Below, in pieces: positions 28,314-37,453 of a DNA stretch of 64,000 bases. This stretch comes from Pedobacter psychrotolerans (GTDB taxonomy: Bacteria > Bacteroidota > Bacteroidia > Sphingobacteriales > Sphingobacteriaceae). Made by a program: the position numbers and the translations under genes. The notes beneath the pieces are model-generated. The model was not told the DNA's origin. It was given only the letters and a program-made list of their open reading frames with translations, and did not search any database. Location of the stretch: assembly GCF_004340665.1 (NCBI RefSeq), contig NZ_SLWO01000005.1, positions 186,001 to 250,000 of the forward strand, written 5' to 3'. Each line of letters starts with the position of its first letter. Position 1 is the stretch's first letter.

Positions 28314-29222
28314 TTATTGGGCTATAAAATTTAATAATAAACCCAGCTGTACTGCTGGTATGTAAAAAAACGAACAAAACATCACCTTCTTTGCATCAGC
28401 AAGTTCCCTGTTCATTAATAATTTAAAGGCAAGCCAGCTGAATATCAAACCAGCAATTAATGATAAGCCACCTACATAATAACCACCGAAACCGTATAAT
28501 GTTGGTAATAAGCTTACCGGAATTAAAATTAATGTTGTTAAAAATGTAAGCAATGCTGACGTTTTATCTCTTTTCTTAGTCGGTAGCAATCTAAAGCCGG
28601 CTTTTTTATAATCATCATCCAATACCCAAGCAATCGCCCAAAAGTGTGGGAATTGCCATACAAATTGAATTAAAAATAAAATTCCGGCAATGTAATAATC
28701 AATCTCATGAAACATTTCAGCTTTCAAACTTCCAAAAGCAGCCAGATAACCGATCAGTGGTGGCAAAGCACCGGGTATAGCACCTACAAAAACAGCTATA
28801 GGTGATTTTCTCTTTAAAGGAGTATAAGCAAAAGCATATAACAAAATAGAAAAGACAGAAAGTAAGCCCGTTTCAAGATTTAGTTTACCCAATAACCAGG
28901 TACCTAAAAATGCCATAAAAACACCCAAAATTAATCCTTGTCCGGTGGTCATTCTACCAGCCGGCATAGGACGATCCTTTGTTCTGGACATTAATTTATC
29001 CAGGTCCTTCTCTATAATTTCATTAAAGCAATTGGCTGCAGCAGTAACTAAAAAACCACCCACAATCAATATCAACCAGTTCCCCCAATCTATAGATGGA
29101 ATATGATTTCTCCCTACCTGCATTTTCTGTCCGATCAGAAAAGATATAGACGCAGAAAAAACAACCGTAAAAGACAGCCTGAATTTGATGAGCTTAGAAA
29201 AATCTGAAAAAACTTGTTTCAA
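28314..29222 (-). CDS. ctaB: Protoheme IX farnesyltransferase (heme O synthase)
   Basis: 302 residues, about nine membrane segments. It adds a farnesyl group to heme B to give heme O. The prenyltransferase motifs are intact: NCFNEIIEKDLDKLMSRTKDRP (about 65-86, with the aspartate-rich DxxxD) and a second Asp-rich loop AWVLDDDYKKAGFRLLP (about 198-214). It lies 12 nt downstream of ctaA, so heme O and heme A synthesis are coexpressed with the oxidase that uses them. Confidence 0.96.
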   Translation of the reverse strand: MKQVFSDFSKLIKFRLSFTVVFSASISFLIGQKMQVGRNHIPSIDWGNWLILIVGGFLVTAAANCFNEIIEKDLDKLMSRTKDRPMPAGRMTTGQGLILGVFMAFLGTWLLGKLNLETGLLSVFSILLYAFAYTPLKRKSPIAVFVGAIPGALPPLIGYLAAFGSLKAEMFHEIDYYIAGILFLIQFVWQFPHFWAIAWVLDDDYKKAGFRLLPTKKRDKTSALLTFLTTLILIPVSLLPTLYGFGGYYVGGLSLIAGLIFSWLAFKLLMNRELADAKKVMFCSFFYIPAVQLGLLLNFIAQ

Positions 29223-29234
29223 CTTCCTTAAATA

Positions 29235-30293
29235 TTATTGCTTATAAGTACTCGTCCGGTAAACCAACAAGTAGAGATAAAACTGTAAACTAAATAATAA
29301 CGTAGAAAACAAAATATGCACTGCCTGCGCTGCTGGCGGAAAGGCTAAATATGCTAATGCAAATCCACTTAATAATTGTATGAGAAGCGTAACTAAAATA
29401 CATCTTGCAGTTAACAGAGGTGCAGCTTTACCACTAAAACGATCAATCACCATCTTGTATACAATTGCGTTGCAAATAATCACTAAAATGGCTAAATCTC
29501 TGTGATAAGAAAATATAGCACCTAATTTTGAAATCCAGGTATCTCTTAAACCACTGGCCAATGACTTAGCAACAACATCAACAGATTCCCTTACTTCTGT
29601 ACCTAAAACAATCTGTAGGATACTGATGAATACCGTAAATAACAAAAATCCTTTAAGCCAAAGTATCCGATACATAATTACCGAAGGTGTTTTGCTTAGC
29701 TGTTTAGCATAATTGTAGGTATAAATCGAAATCGCTAAAATAACCAATGCCAATAACATGTGTACTGTAACCACCCATTGTGCCAGATTGGTAGAAACTA
29801 CAATTGATCCCAACCAAGCCTGATATCCAACAACAAAGATATTTAACAAACTCAGTACGATAATGCGCTTTGCACTTTTCTTGTAAGTAAAGGAATAAAC
29901 AAAAGTCAGTAGCAAAAACAAACCTGCCAAAACCCCTACCAACCTGTTTATATATTCAACCCAAGTTTTGGTTGGATTAAACTCTTCAGGAATAGTAATG
30001 CTTTTATCATGTCTGATGCGATCAGCCAATTCGGCTTTACCCATACTTTCAAGATACTTCGCAAACTTTTCATTCTTTTTTAATCTGCCTTCAACATATT
30101 TCTGTTTGTAATTTGCTGGAAGCTGTGAAATATCTGTAGGAGGAATATACCGATCAAAGCACTTCGGCCAATCAGGGCAACCCATACCAGATCCTGTACT
30201 TCTTACAATACCGCCGGCAAGTATCACCATCAAAGTAACTATAATGGTGATAAAATTAATCCTGATAAATCGTTGTTCTGATCTGCTGACCAT
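29235..30293 (-). CDS. ctaA: Heme A synthase (COX15/CtaA family)
   Basis: 352 residues, about eight membrane segments. It oxidises heme O to heme A in the membrane. The family start RINFITIIVTLMVILAGGIVRSTGSGMGCPDWPKC is recognisable (the GGxVRxTGSGxxCPDWP signature at about residues 22-40), and heme-ligand histidines occur in VHMLLA and YHRDLA. First gene after the hairpin that follows ctaD. Confidence 0.95.
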   Translation of the reverse strand: MVSRSEQRFIRINFITIIVTLMVILAGGIVRSTGSGMGCPDWPKCFDRYIPPTDISQLPANYKQKYVEGRLKKNEKFAKYLESMGKAELADRIRHDKSITIPEEFNPTKTWVEYINRLVGVLAGLFLLLTFVYSFTYKKSAKRIIVLSLLNIFVVGYQAWLGSIVVSTNLAQWVVTVHMLLALVILAISIYTYNYAKQLSKTPSVIMYRILWLKGFLLFTVFISILQIVLGTEVRESVDVVAKSLASGLRDTWISKLGAIFSYHRDLAILVIICNAIVYKMVIDRFSGKAAPLLTARCILVTLLIQLLSGFALAYLAFPPAAQAVHILFSTLLFSLQFYLYLLVYRTSTYKQ

Positions 30294-30308
30294 ATACCTT
30301 TTTAAGTG

Positions 30309-30353
30309 AAAAGGGTATCTGGATAAGCAGAAACTTAATCAGATACCCCTTTT
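30309..30353 (-). terminator. Strong hairpin between ctaD and ctaA
   Basis: Arms AAAAGGGTATCTG (30309-30321) and CAGATACCCCTTTT (30340-30353) pair almost perfectly around an 18-nt loop. On the minus strand it is followed by TTTT. It begins 23 nt after the ctaD stop and would end or weaken transcription of the act-cta unit before ctaA. Confidence 0.75.
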
Positions 30354-30375
30354 AAATTGTATGGAAGACTATTAA

Positions 30376-32256
30376 TTAGCCTTTGTTTTCTTCAACAGGG
30401 TTAGCTAATTCCCAATCCTGCTGTATTTTTTCTGCTTCTGCATTTCCTTCAAAGTCATGAGGCAAATTAGAACTCATGGTTTGAGAGAAAGGAACCGTTT
30501 GTGGAATGAAATCTTCATCATGACCAGGTTTACTGTAATCATATGGCCATCTGTATACTGTAGGGATTTCTCCTGGCCAGTTTCCGTGAATGTGTTCTAC
30601 CGGAGCAGTCCATTCCAGTGTATTGGCTTCCCAAGGATTTTGAGGAGCTACTTTACCTCTAAATATGGAGTAGAAAAAGTTGAATAAAAACGCAACCTGT
30701 GCAAGTGCAGCCATAATAGCAGCCCAGGTAACAAATACGTTTACAGTTAACCATTTCTTCATAAATTCAAACTCAGTAAAGGCATAGTAACGACGAGGTA
30801 CACCATCTAAACCTAAAAAGTGAAGCGGGAAAAATACTAAGTAAGCAGCAATAAAAGTTAACCAGAAATGTAGGTATCCTAATTTCGCATTCATCATTTT
30901 ACCAAACATTCTAGGGAACCAATGATAAACACCCGCAAGCATACCAAAAATAGCAGCAGAACCCATTACCAAGTGAAAGTGAGCCACTACAAAATAAGTA
31001 TCATGTAAGTTAATATCCAAAGAAGCGTTACCCAGGAAGATACCCGTTAAACCACCAGAGATAAAGAATGAAACTAAACCAATAGCAAATAACATTGCAG
31101 GTGTAAAACGAATATTACCACGCCATAAAGTAGCTAGATAATTAAAGGTTTTTACAGCAGATGGTACAGCAATAATCAAGGTAGTAATCATGAATACACC
31201 ACCTAATAAAGGGTTCATCCCGGTTACAAACATGTGGTGACCCCACACAATAAATGAAAGTACAGTAATACCAATTAACGAATAAACCATCGCATGGTAA
31301 CCAAAGATTGGTTTACGTGAGTTAACAGAAATTACTTCAGATGAAATACCCAATGCTGGCATAATTACGATATATACCTCAGGGTGACCTAAGAACCAGA
31401 ATAAGTGCTGCCATAAAATTGGAGAACCACCCTCATTTGGCAAAATGGTTGTACCCATCACAATGTCAGACAGATAGAAACTAGTACCGAAACTACGATC
31501 AAATACCATTAATACCACACCCGCCACAAGAACAGGGAAAGATAAGATACCTAAAATAGCGGTTAAAAAGAAAGCCCAGATAGGTAACGGCATTTTCCAA
31601 AGGTCCATTCCTTTAGTACGCATATTTAAGATCGTACTTACATAGTTGATACCACCCATTAAAGATGATGCCACAAAAAGTACCATACTAATTAACCATA
31701 AGGTCATTCCCATACCAGATCCAGGCATTGCCTTAGCTACAACCGAAAGTGGAGGATATACCGTCCAGCCACCAGATGCAGGTCCGGTTTGAATGAAGAA
31801 TGAAGACATCATGATCACACAAGCGCTGAAGAAGAACCAATATGAAAGCATGTTTAAGAATGGCGATGCCATATCTCTTGCTCCGATTTGAAGCGGAATT
31901 AATAAGTTACTAAATGTACCACTTAAACCCGCAGTTAATACGAAGAATACCATAATGGTACCGTGAATCGTTACCAGTGCTAAATAAAAGTCTGGCTTAA
32001 TACGTCCGCCTTCAGCCCATTTACCTAAAAATGTTTCCAGGAAAGGGAAGTTTTGATCTGGCCAGGCCAGTTGAATACGGAATAATATTGATAAGCCCAT
32101 TGCAATAACTGCCATGATAATACCCGTGATTAGGAATTGCTTAGCAATCATTTTGTGATCCATGCTGAAGATATACTTGGAAATCAAAGTTTCCTTGTGG
32201 TGTCCATGATCAGCGTGATCGTGATTGTGTTCGTCGTGTAATGCTATTGTTGACAT
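30376..32256 (-). CDS. ctaD: Cytochrome c oxidase subunit I
   Basis: 626 residues with twelve or more membrane segments. Catalytic subunit holding heme a and the heme a3-CuB site, reducing oxygen to water and pumping protons. Key motifs: FWFLGHPEVYIVIMPALG (about 284-301) with the CuB His and cross-linked Tyr, VWGHHMFVTG (about 334-343) with two more CuB ligands, and HDTYFVVAHFHLVMG (about 413-427) with the heme ligands. The HPEVY glutamate marks a type A1 oxidase. The N-terminus is histidine-rich. It lies 23 nt after ctaC. Confidence 0.97.
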   Translation of the reverse strand: MSTIALHDEHNHDHADHGHHKETLISKYIFSMDHKMIAKQFLITGIIMAVIAMGLSILFRIQLAWPDQNFPFLETFLGKWAEGGRIKPDFYLALVTIHGTIMVFFVLTAGLSGTFSNLLIPLQIGARDMASPFLNMLSYWFFFSACVIMMSSFFIQTGPASGGWTVYPPLSVVAKAMPGSGMGMTLWLISMVLFVASSLMGGINYVSTILNMRTKGMDLWKMPLPIWAFFLTAILGILSFPVLVAGVVLMVFDRSFGTSFYLSDIVMGTTILPNEGGSPILWQHLFWFLGHPEVYIVIMPALGISSEVISVNSRKPIFGYHAMVYSLIGITVLSFIVWGHHMFVTGMNPLLGGVFMITTLIIAVPSAVKTFNYLATLWRGNIRFTPAMLFAIGLVSFFISGGLTGIFLGNASLDINLHDTYFVVAHFHLVMGSAAIFGMLAGVYHWFPRMFGKMMNAKLGYLHFWLTFIAAYLVFFPLHFLGLDGVPRRYYAFTEFEFMKKWLTVNVFVTWAAIMAALAQVAFLFNFFYSIFRGKVAPQNPWEANTLEWTAPVEHIHGNWPGEIPTVYRWPYDYSKPGHDEDFIPQTVPFSQTMSSNLPHDFEGNAEAEKIQQDWELANPVEENKG

Positions 32257-32279
32257 AATTCTTTCGCTCTGCAGTAATA

Positions 32280-33515
32280 TTATTTATTTAAAGCCATTTG
32301 GTTAGTTTTCACAGCTGCTGAATCTTTAGCTGTTGAATCTGATGCTGCTTTTGGAGCAGCAGGAGCAACCGGCAAATTAAATTGTTTTCTTAAATCATCG
32401 TTTAAGTATGTTTTCTGTTCAGCTATCCACGTTTTGTATTCTGCATCAGAAACAACCCTTACAACTTTTTGCATGTTGTAGTGACCTGATCCACAAATTT
32501 TAGCACATAAAATAATGAACTTAAAGTTTGGATCATTCGTTTCCTGCTGCATCTGAGCAGTAGTTTTAGTTGGCGTAAATTCAAAGAAAGTTTTCATACC
32601 TGGAACGGTGTTTAACTGTACCCTGAAATGTGGCATATAAAAACTGTGAATAACATCCTTACTCGTTAAAATCAACTTCACTGGTTTCCCAACCGGAAGA
32701 ACCATTTCATCAGCCATTTCATCATCACGAGAGTTAATGTCTTTGAAATCGATACCTAATTGATTGGTAGCTGTAGTTAATTTATAGTTTTTAGTACCTA
32801 CAATACCGTCAGCTCCAGGATAACGGAAAGACCATTTAAACTGCTCTGAAGTAACTTCAATTTGTAAAGGCTTATGATTTGGATCTTCAACTTTGAAGAA
32901 AATTGATCTCCAGGTTAAGAAACCCATTAACACCAATACAGTTAAAACCAAGGCTGGAACAATTGTCCAGATTTTCTCAATAGTATTATTATGAGGATAG
33001 TAGTAAGCTTTTCTTTTAGCAGAATATCTGTAGATATAAGAAAATCCGAATAATAAAATGTGTGTAGCAATGAATACGATCGTAGTAATGATTAATGTTA
33101 AATTGAACATCTCATCAATTTTCTTACCATGCTCAGAAGCTGCATCCGGTAACAACATTGAACCATGAACCGTATATTCCCAATACACACCATACAAACC
33201 TAAAACAAGGAACAATGCAAATAAACTTGCATGAACTCTGTTCCAGTTGATCCCTACAGGTTTACCTTGCGCTTCGCGGCTTAATTCATATACCTTTATT
33301 GATTTACCAATAATTGCAATGAATAAACATACGGCCAGGAAAATCAGAATGTAAAAAATTACTGATTTATAAATCTCACCCATATCAACTTTCGGTGCCG
33401 CGGCAGCACCTGCTACGGATGCATCCTGCGCAAATGCGCTCGTGTTTGCAAAAACAGTAAATAGTACTGCTAAAGCTGCGGTCGTTTTATTCGTGATAAA
33501 CTTTCTTAAACTCAT
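32280..33515 (-). CDS. ctaC: Cytochrome c oxidase subunit II with CuA site
   Basis: 411 residues. A signal peptide is followed by four membrane segments (about 50-70, 98-115, 135-160, 183-202), two more than the classical subunit II. The CuA domain has His290 (DVIHSFYMP) and C337-AKI-C341-GSG-H345-YN-M348. All copper side-chain ligands are present, but the usual Glu between the cysteines is Lys339. The tail is rich in alanine and charged residues. Accepts electrons from a cytochrome, here probably from alternative complex III. Confidence 0.95.
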   Translation of the reverse strand: MSLRKFITNKTTAALAVLFTVFANTSAFAQDASVAGAAAAPKVDMGEIYKSVIFYILIFLAVCLFIAIIGKSIKVYELSREAQGKPVGINWNRVHASLFALFLVLGLYGVYWEYTVHGSMLLPDAASEHGKKIDEMFNLTLIITTIVFIATHILLFGFSYIYRYSAKRKAYYYPHNNTIEKIWTIVPALVLTVLVLMGFLTWRSIFFKVEDPNHKPLQIEVTSEQFKWSFRYPGADGIVGTKNYKLTTATNQLGIDFKDINSRDDEMADEMVLPVGKPVKLILTSKDVIHSFYMPHFRVQLNTVPGMKTFFEFTPTKTTAQMQQETNDPNFKFIILCAKICGSGHYNMQKVVRVVSDAEYKTWIAEQKTYLNDDLRKQFNLPVAPAAPKAASDSTAKDSAAVKTNQMALNK

Positions 33516-33587
33516 TTTCTTAAAAGTAGTACGCTGTACTGCTAATTATAATAATAATATAAATATTTGCCCTTATAATATCACCTG

Positions 33588-34811
33588 CTATAGTTGGTGA
33601 TGCAAACTTTCTTGTAATAATGGGTGATTCTTTGCAATCAAAGGTTTTTTACTTAACGATGTTAAGACCGTAAAGGTAAACAATCCTACGAAACCTATTG
33701 CAGTTCCGATTTCAACAATACCAAATCCATTATGACCATCTTCCACTGCACCTGGCATAATCATCTGGTAATAATCAACCCAGTGACCCAACAACACTAC
33801 AATTGATACGAACAATAATTTCACATCAGTTCTTTTGTTATCTCTGTCCATTAATAATAGTACTGGAGCTAAGAAATTCATGGCCAGGTTTAAGAAGAAC
33901 CAGAATTTGTAATACTCAAAACGTCTGTAGAAATAAACAGTTTCTTCAGGCATGTTTGCATAGTAGATTAGTAAAAACTGCGCAAACCATACATATGTCC
34001 AGAAAATAGAGAAACCGAAGATAAACTGACCTAAGTTATGTAAGTGACTATTGTTAACCCATTGCATGTAACCAGCTCTTCTTAATAAGATAAGAATAAT
34101 AGCGATAGTTGCTAAACTGCTTACCCACATGGCAGCAAAATTATACCAACCGAACATAGTAGAGAACCAGTGCGCTTCTAATGACATGATGGTATCGAAA
34201 GCAAAAATTGGCGTAGTAAAACCGTAGATTACTAAAAAGATACAAGCATTTTTAAATCCTTTCCTGTATGATTCAAGTCCACCAGCTAAATCTTCATTAT
34301 AAGATAGTTTAACAAAGAGCATGGCGAAAATGCTATACACACCTAGAAATACCACCTGACGACCTAAAAAGAAAGGCACATTTAAGAAAACCGCTTTCCC
34401 TGCAATTAGAGAATCATAGTTTGGGCTATTTGGATCAGTTAATCCATCGGCATGCCAGTGATGATAGAGATTATGTGTGTATAAACCAGCTGAAATAATT
34501 ACAACCAGTATTACAGCTGCAATTGGCAAAGTTTTAGCCATTGCTTGTGGTACACGTAAAATAGATGCAGACCAACCAGCCTGAGCTACATATTGAACAG
34601 CAAGGAAAAACATACCCGACATACAAACGCATGCAAAGTAGTATCCCATAAGCAACAGGTTGGCAAAAGTACGCTCATGCATTACTTTATCTCCAGCAAT
34701 AAAACCATAAGCAACAGCAGCGATACCTAAAGCGATACCAACTATACTTAAAGTTTTTACTTTTCCTGTAAACTCAAATTGTTCACTAAAATTAATATTG
34801 TGAGTTCCCAT
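33588..34811 (-). CDS. actF: Alternative complex III subunit ActF
   Basis: 407 residues with about ten membrane segments. Related to ActC/NrfD and forms part of the membrane arm of the quinol:cytochrome c oxidoreductase (alternative complex III). Recognised by its position as last act gene before ctaC and by the quinol:cytochrome c oxidoreductase stretch SLEAHWFSTMFGWYNFAAMW (about 210-229). It ends 72 nt before ctaC, consistent with a physical and genetic link between complex III and the oxidase. Confidence 0.9.
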   Translation of the reverse strand: MGTHNINFSEQFEFTGKVKTLSIVGIALGIAAVAYGFIAGDKVMHERTFANLLLMGYYFACVCMSGMFFLAVQYVAQAGWSASILRVPQAMAKTLPIAAVILVVIISAGLYTHNLYHHWHADGLTDPNSPNYDSLIAGKAVFLNVPFFLGRQVVFLGVYSIFAMLFVKLSYNEDLAGGLESYRKGFKNACIFLVIYGFTTPIFAFDTIMSLEAHWFSTMFGWYNFAAMWVSSLATIAIILILLRRAGYMQWVNNSHLHNLGQFIFGFSIFWTYVWFAQFLLIYYANMPEETVYFYRRFEYYKFWFFLNLAMNFLAPVLLLMDRDNKRTDVKLLFVSIVVLLGHWVDYYQMIMPGAVEDGHNGFGIVEIGTAIGFVGLFTFTVLTSLSKKPLIAKNHPLLQESLHHQL

Positions 34812-34826
34812 TTATATTCTGCTTTA

Positions 34827-35444
34827 CTATTGTCCTTTTTGTAATTGTTGAACATACATCACTACTTTCCAACGATCTATTGGTGTAATTTGTGAAGCAT
34901 GCGAGCCCATGTTATTTACACCATAAGTAATGGTGTGATAAATTTTACCAGCAGTAAGATCTACCATGTTGCCTCCTCTTGATGAAGCACCCGTTTGATA
35001 AGCAGGAACACCGCTAAATTTCTCAATTTTCACTAAGTGTCCTTGTCCATCACCCTTATCGCCGTGGCAAGGACTGCAAAAAACGGTGAACAAATGTTTA
35101 CCAGCCGCCAGGTTAAGCGTATCAACTGTTAACGGGTTAACCATACTTACACCTGCCGCTTCATATCCTTCTTTTGTATTAGGATACTCATCATATTCTG
35201 TAAAACCTACAGGTTTCGTGTTCGCCGGTGGTATCTGAGCCGCGTGACCTTTAAAACTAGGTACGTGGGTAGTATCAACTGGCTGATCCGGATTTAAAGC
35301 AATCGGATCATACATATTCCTGGCATATTCTAAACCAGTACTGCGTTTATCTTTACAAGCGGTGAAGGTAGTTGCAAAAGCAATAGCTAAAAGCGCTGTA
35401 CAAACAAATTTATTCTTATTCATAGCTAATGTACTTCCTTTCAT
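34827..35444 (-). CDS. actE: Alternative complex III monoheme cytochrome c ActE
   Basis: 205 residues. A lipobox FTAC (Cys30 of this reading) follows the signal; an ATG at 35423 (MNKNKFVCTALL) gives a more normal signal peptide and is probably the true start. One heme-binding motif CSPCH (123-127), with a likely axial Met in NNMGSHA. Passes electrons out of ActA-ActB to the oxidase. The start lies inside the end of actD (overlap of 8 or 29 nt), showing translational coupling. Confidence 0.9.
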   Translation of the reverse strand: MKGSTLAMNKNKFVCTALLAIAFATTFTACKDKRSTGLEYARNMYDPIALNPDQPVDTTHVPSFKGHAAQIPPANTKPVGFTEYDEYPNTKEGYEAAGVSMVNPLTVDTLNLAAGKHLFTVFCSPCHGDKGDGQGHLVKIEKFSGVPAYQTGASSRGGNMVDLTAGKIYHTITYGVNNMGSHASQITPIDRWKVVMYVQQLQKGQ

Positions 35445-35952
35445 TATACTTTACTTCTAAAGCACCTGCATCTTTTAATAATCCATCAATTACAGTATGT
35501 GCTGCATTATCTTTAGCATCAATTGCGATCACAAAACGATCATCAGTTGCACGAAGATCCATTACTCTTGGAGCCCTTCCTGGAAACAAATGCGTAGATG
35601 CATAATAGGTTAATACCATACCGAAAGCACAAAATAGTACCGTCAACTCGAACATTATCGGAATAAAATCTGGTAAGGCAAAAGATGGCTTACCACCGAT
35701 ATTTACTTTCCAGTCAATCACCGCACAGAAATAAATCAATGCAAATGCTGCGCAGGTTCCGGTAATACCAAAGCAAAATGCTGCGATATCAATCCTTGAT
35801 CTTTTAATTCCCAATTTGGCTTCTATTCCGTGGATAGGCATTGGGGTGTATACATCATGAATGCTGATGTTATTTTCCTGAAGCTTTTCGATGCCATGCA
35901 TCATTTCATCAGGATCGCCAAAACTGCCTAAAATATATTTGATATTACTCAT
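35416..35952 (-). CDS. actD: Alternative complex III subunit ActD (DUF3341)
   Basis: 178 residues. DUF3341 family: N-terminal soluble part with YILGSFGDPDEMMHGIEKL and VYTPMPIHGIE, two membrane segments (about 58-80 and 100-122), and a cytoplasmic tail. It is a non-cofactor membrane subunit of alternative complex III. It ends inside actE and begins 2 nt after actC. Confidence 0.92.
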   Translation of the reverse strand: MSNIKYILGSFGDPDEMMHGIEKLQENNISIHDVYTPMPIHGIEAKLGIKRSRIDIAAFCFGITGTCAAFALIYFCAVIDWKVNIGGKPSFALPDFIPIMFELTVLFCAFGMVLTYYASTHLFPGRAPRVMDLRATDDRFVIAIDAKDNAAHTVIDGLLKDAGALEVKYNERKYISYE

Positions 35953-35954
35953 TG

Positions 35955-37427
35955 TTATATTTTTGCGTAATCTTCTTGTTTAACACTATCAAATTTCTGT
36001 AAAGACTCTACGTATTCAGCAACGTACTCTTTATTCTCATGACCTTCTTTAATCTGTTTCATTTTGGCTTGCTCACTCGCAGATTTTAATAACAATTTAA
36101 CCTCTGCAATAGCAATTGAAGGTAATACCCGCAAGAACAATAAGAATAAAGTAAAGAATAAGCCGATTGAACCAACAAATACACTTACATCAACCCAGGT
36201 TGGATAAAACATTGCCCAACTTGAAGGAATATAATCACGGTGTAGTGATGTCACGATAATTACGAAACGTTCAAACCACATACCGATGTTTACCACGATT
36301 GATAAGATCCAGGTTGCACGAATGCTTAAACGGATCTTCTTGAACCAAAGTAATTGCGGTGAAATCACGTTACAAGTCATCATCATCCAATATGCCCACC
36401 AGTAAGGACCAGTAGATCTGTTAATGAAGGCATATTGCTCATATTCTGACCCAGAATACCAGGCAATAAAAAATTCAGTTAAGTAAGCAACACCAACGAT
36501 TGATCCGGTTAAGATGATGATTTTATTCATCGACTCAATGTGGAACATGGTGATATAGTTTTCAAGACCTAATACTTTACGGGCAACCAATAATAAGGTT
36601 AATACCATCGCAAATCCAGAAAAAATCGCTCCAGCCACGAAGTATGGAGGGAAGATAGTAGTGTGCCATCCAGGGATTACAGATGTTGCAAAGTCCATTG
36701 ATACAATCGTGTGTACCGAAAGTACCAGTGGTGTAGAGATACCAGCTAAGATTAACGACACCGCTTCGAAACGTTGCCAAGTTTTAACACTTCCACTCCA
36801 TCCAAAAGAGAAGATAGAATAGATTTTTCTGCGTGTGCCCACCGCACGGTCACGAATAGTTGCAATATCTGGTAATAAACCTGTGTACCAGAATAATAAT
36901 GATACAGAGAAGTAAGTAGAGATGGCAAACATATCCCATACCAATGGTGAGTTAAAGTTTACCCAAAGTGAACCGAATTGGTTTGGCAATGGTAAAACCC
37001 AGTAAGCTAACCACGGACGGCCCATGTGTGATACAACATAAGTTGCGGCACAGATAACGGCGAAGATCGTCATCGCCTCTGCAGAACGGTTAATGGAGTT
37101 ACGCCAGTTTTGACGGAAAAGTAAGAGTACTGCTGAAATTAATGTTCCAGCGTGACCGATACCAACCCACCATACGAAACCGGTGATATCCCAAGCCCAT
37201 CCAACAGTTTTATTTAAACCCCATGCACCGATACCATTCCAAAAAGTGTAGCTTACGGCTACCACCCAAAGTAAAGCACCCAATGAGGCAAAAATGAACC
37301 CAATCCACCAGGCTTTATTTGGCTTATTTTCTACCGGTCCTAAAATATCATCCGTAATTTTAGCATACGTGATATTATCGCCGGTAATTAATGGTTCTCT
37401 AAGTATTGATTCGTTATGTCCTGACAT
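35955..37427 (-). CDS. actC: Alternative complex III membrane subunit ActC (NrfD/PsrC family)
   Basis: 490 residues, about ten membrane segments, NrfD/PsrC family. It carries the quinol-binding site at the periplasmic face. Conserved stretches include GWAWDITGFVWWVGIGHAGT (about 76-95) and NMGMWFERFVI-like NIGMWFERFVIIVTSLHRDY (about 381-400). Lies between actB and actD in the order actABCDEF characteristic of the complex. Confidence 0.95.
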   Translation of the reverse strand: MSGHNESILREPLITGDNITYAKITDDILGPVENKPNKAWWIGFIFASLGALLWVVAVSYTFWNGIGAWGLNKTVGWAWDITGFVWWVGIGHAGTLISAVLLLFRQNWRNSINRSAEAMTIFAVICAATYVVSHMGRPWLAYWVLPLPNQFGSLWVNFNSPLVWDMFAISTYFSVSLLFWYTGLLPDIATIRDRAVGTRRKIYSIFSFGWSGSVKTWQRFEAVSLILAGISTPLVLSVHTIVSMDFATSVIPGWHTTIFPPYFVAGAIFSGFAMVLTLLLVARKVLGLENYITMFHIESMNKIIILTGSIVGVAYLTEFFIAWYSGSEYEQYAFINRSTGPYWWAYWMMMTCNVISPQLLWFKKIRLSIRATWILSIVVNIGMWFERFVIIVTSLHRDYIPSSWAMFYPTWVDVSVFVGSIGLFFTLFLLFLRVLPSIAIAEVKLLLKSASEQAKMKQIKEGHENKEYVAEYVESLQKFDSVKQEDYAKI

Positions 37428-37453
37428 AATTTGTATTTTCTTTATGCTAAAGC

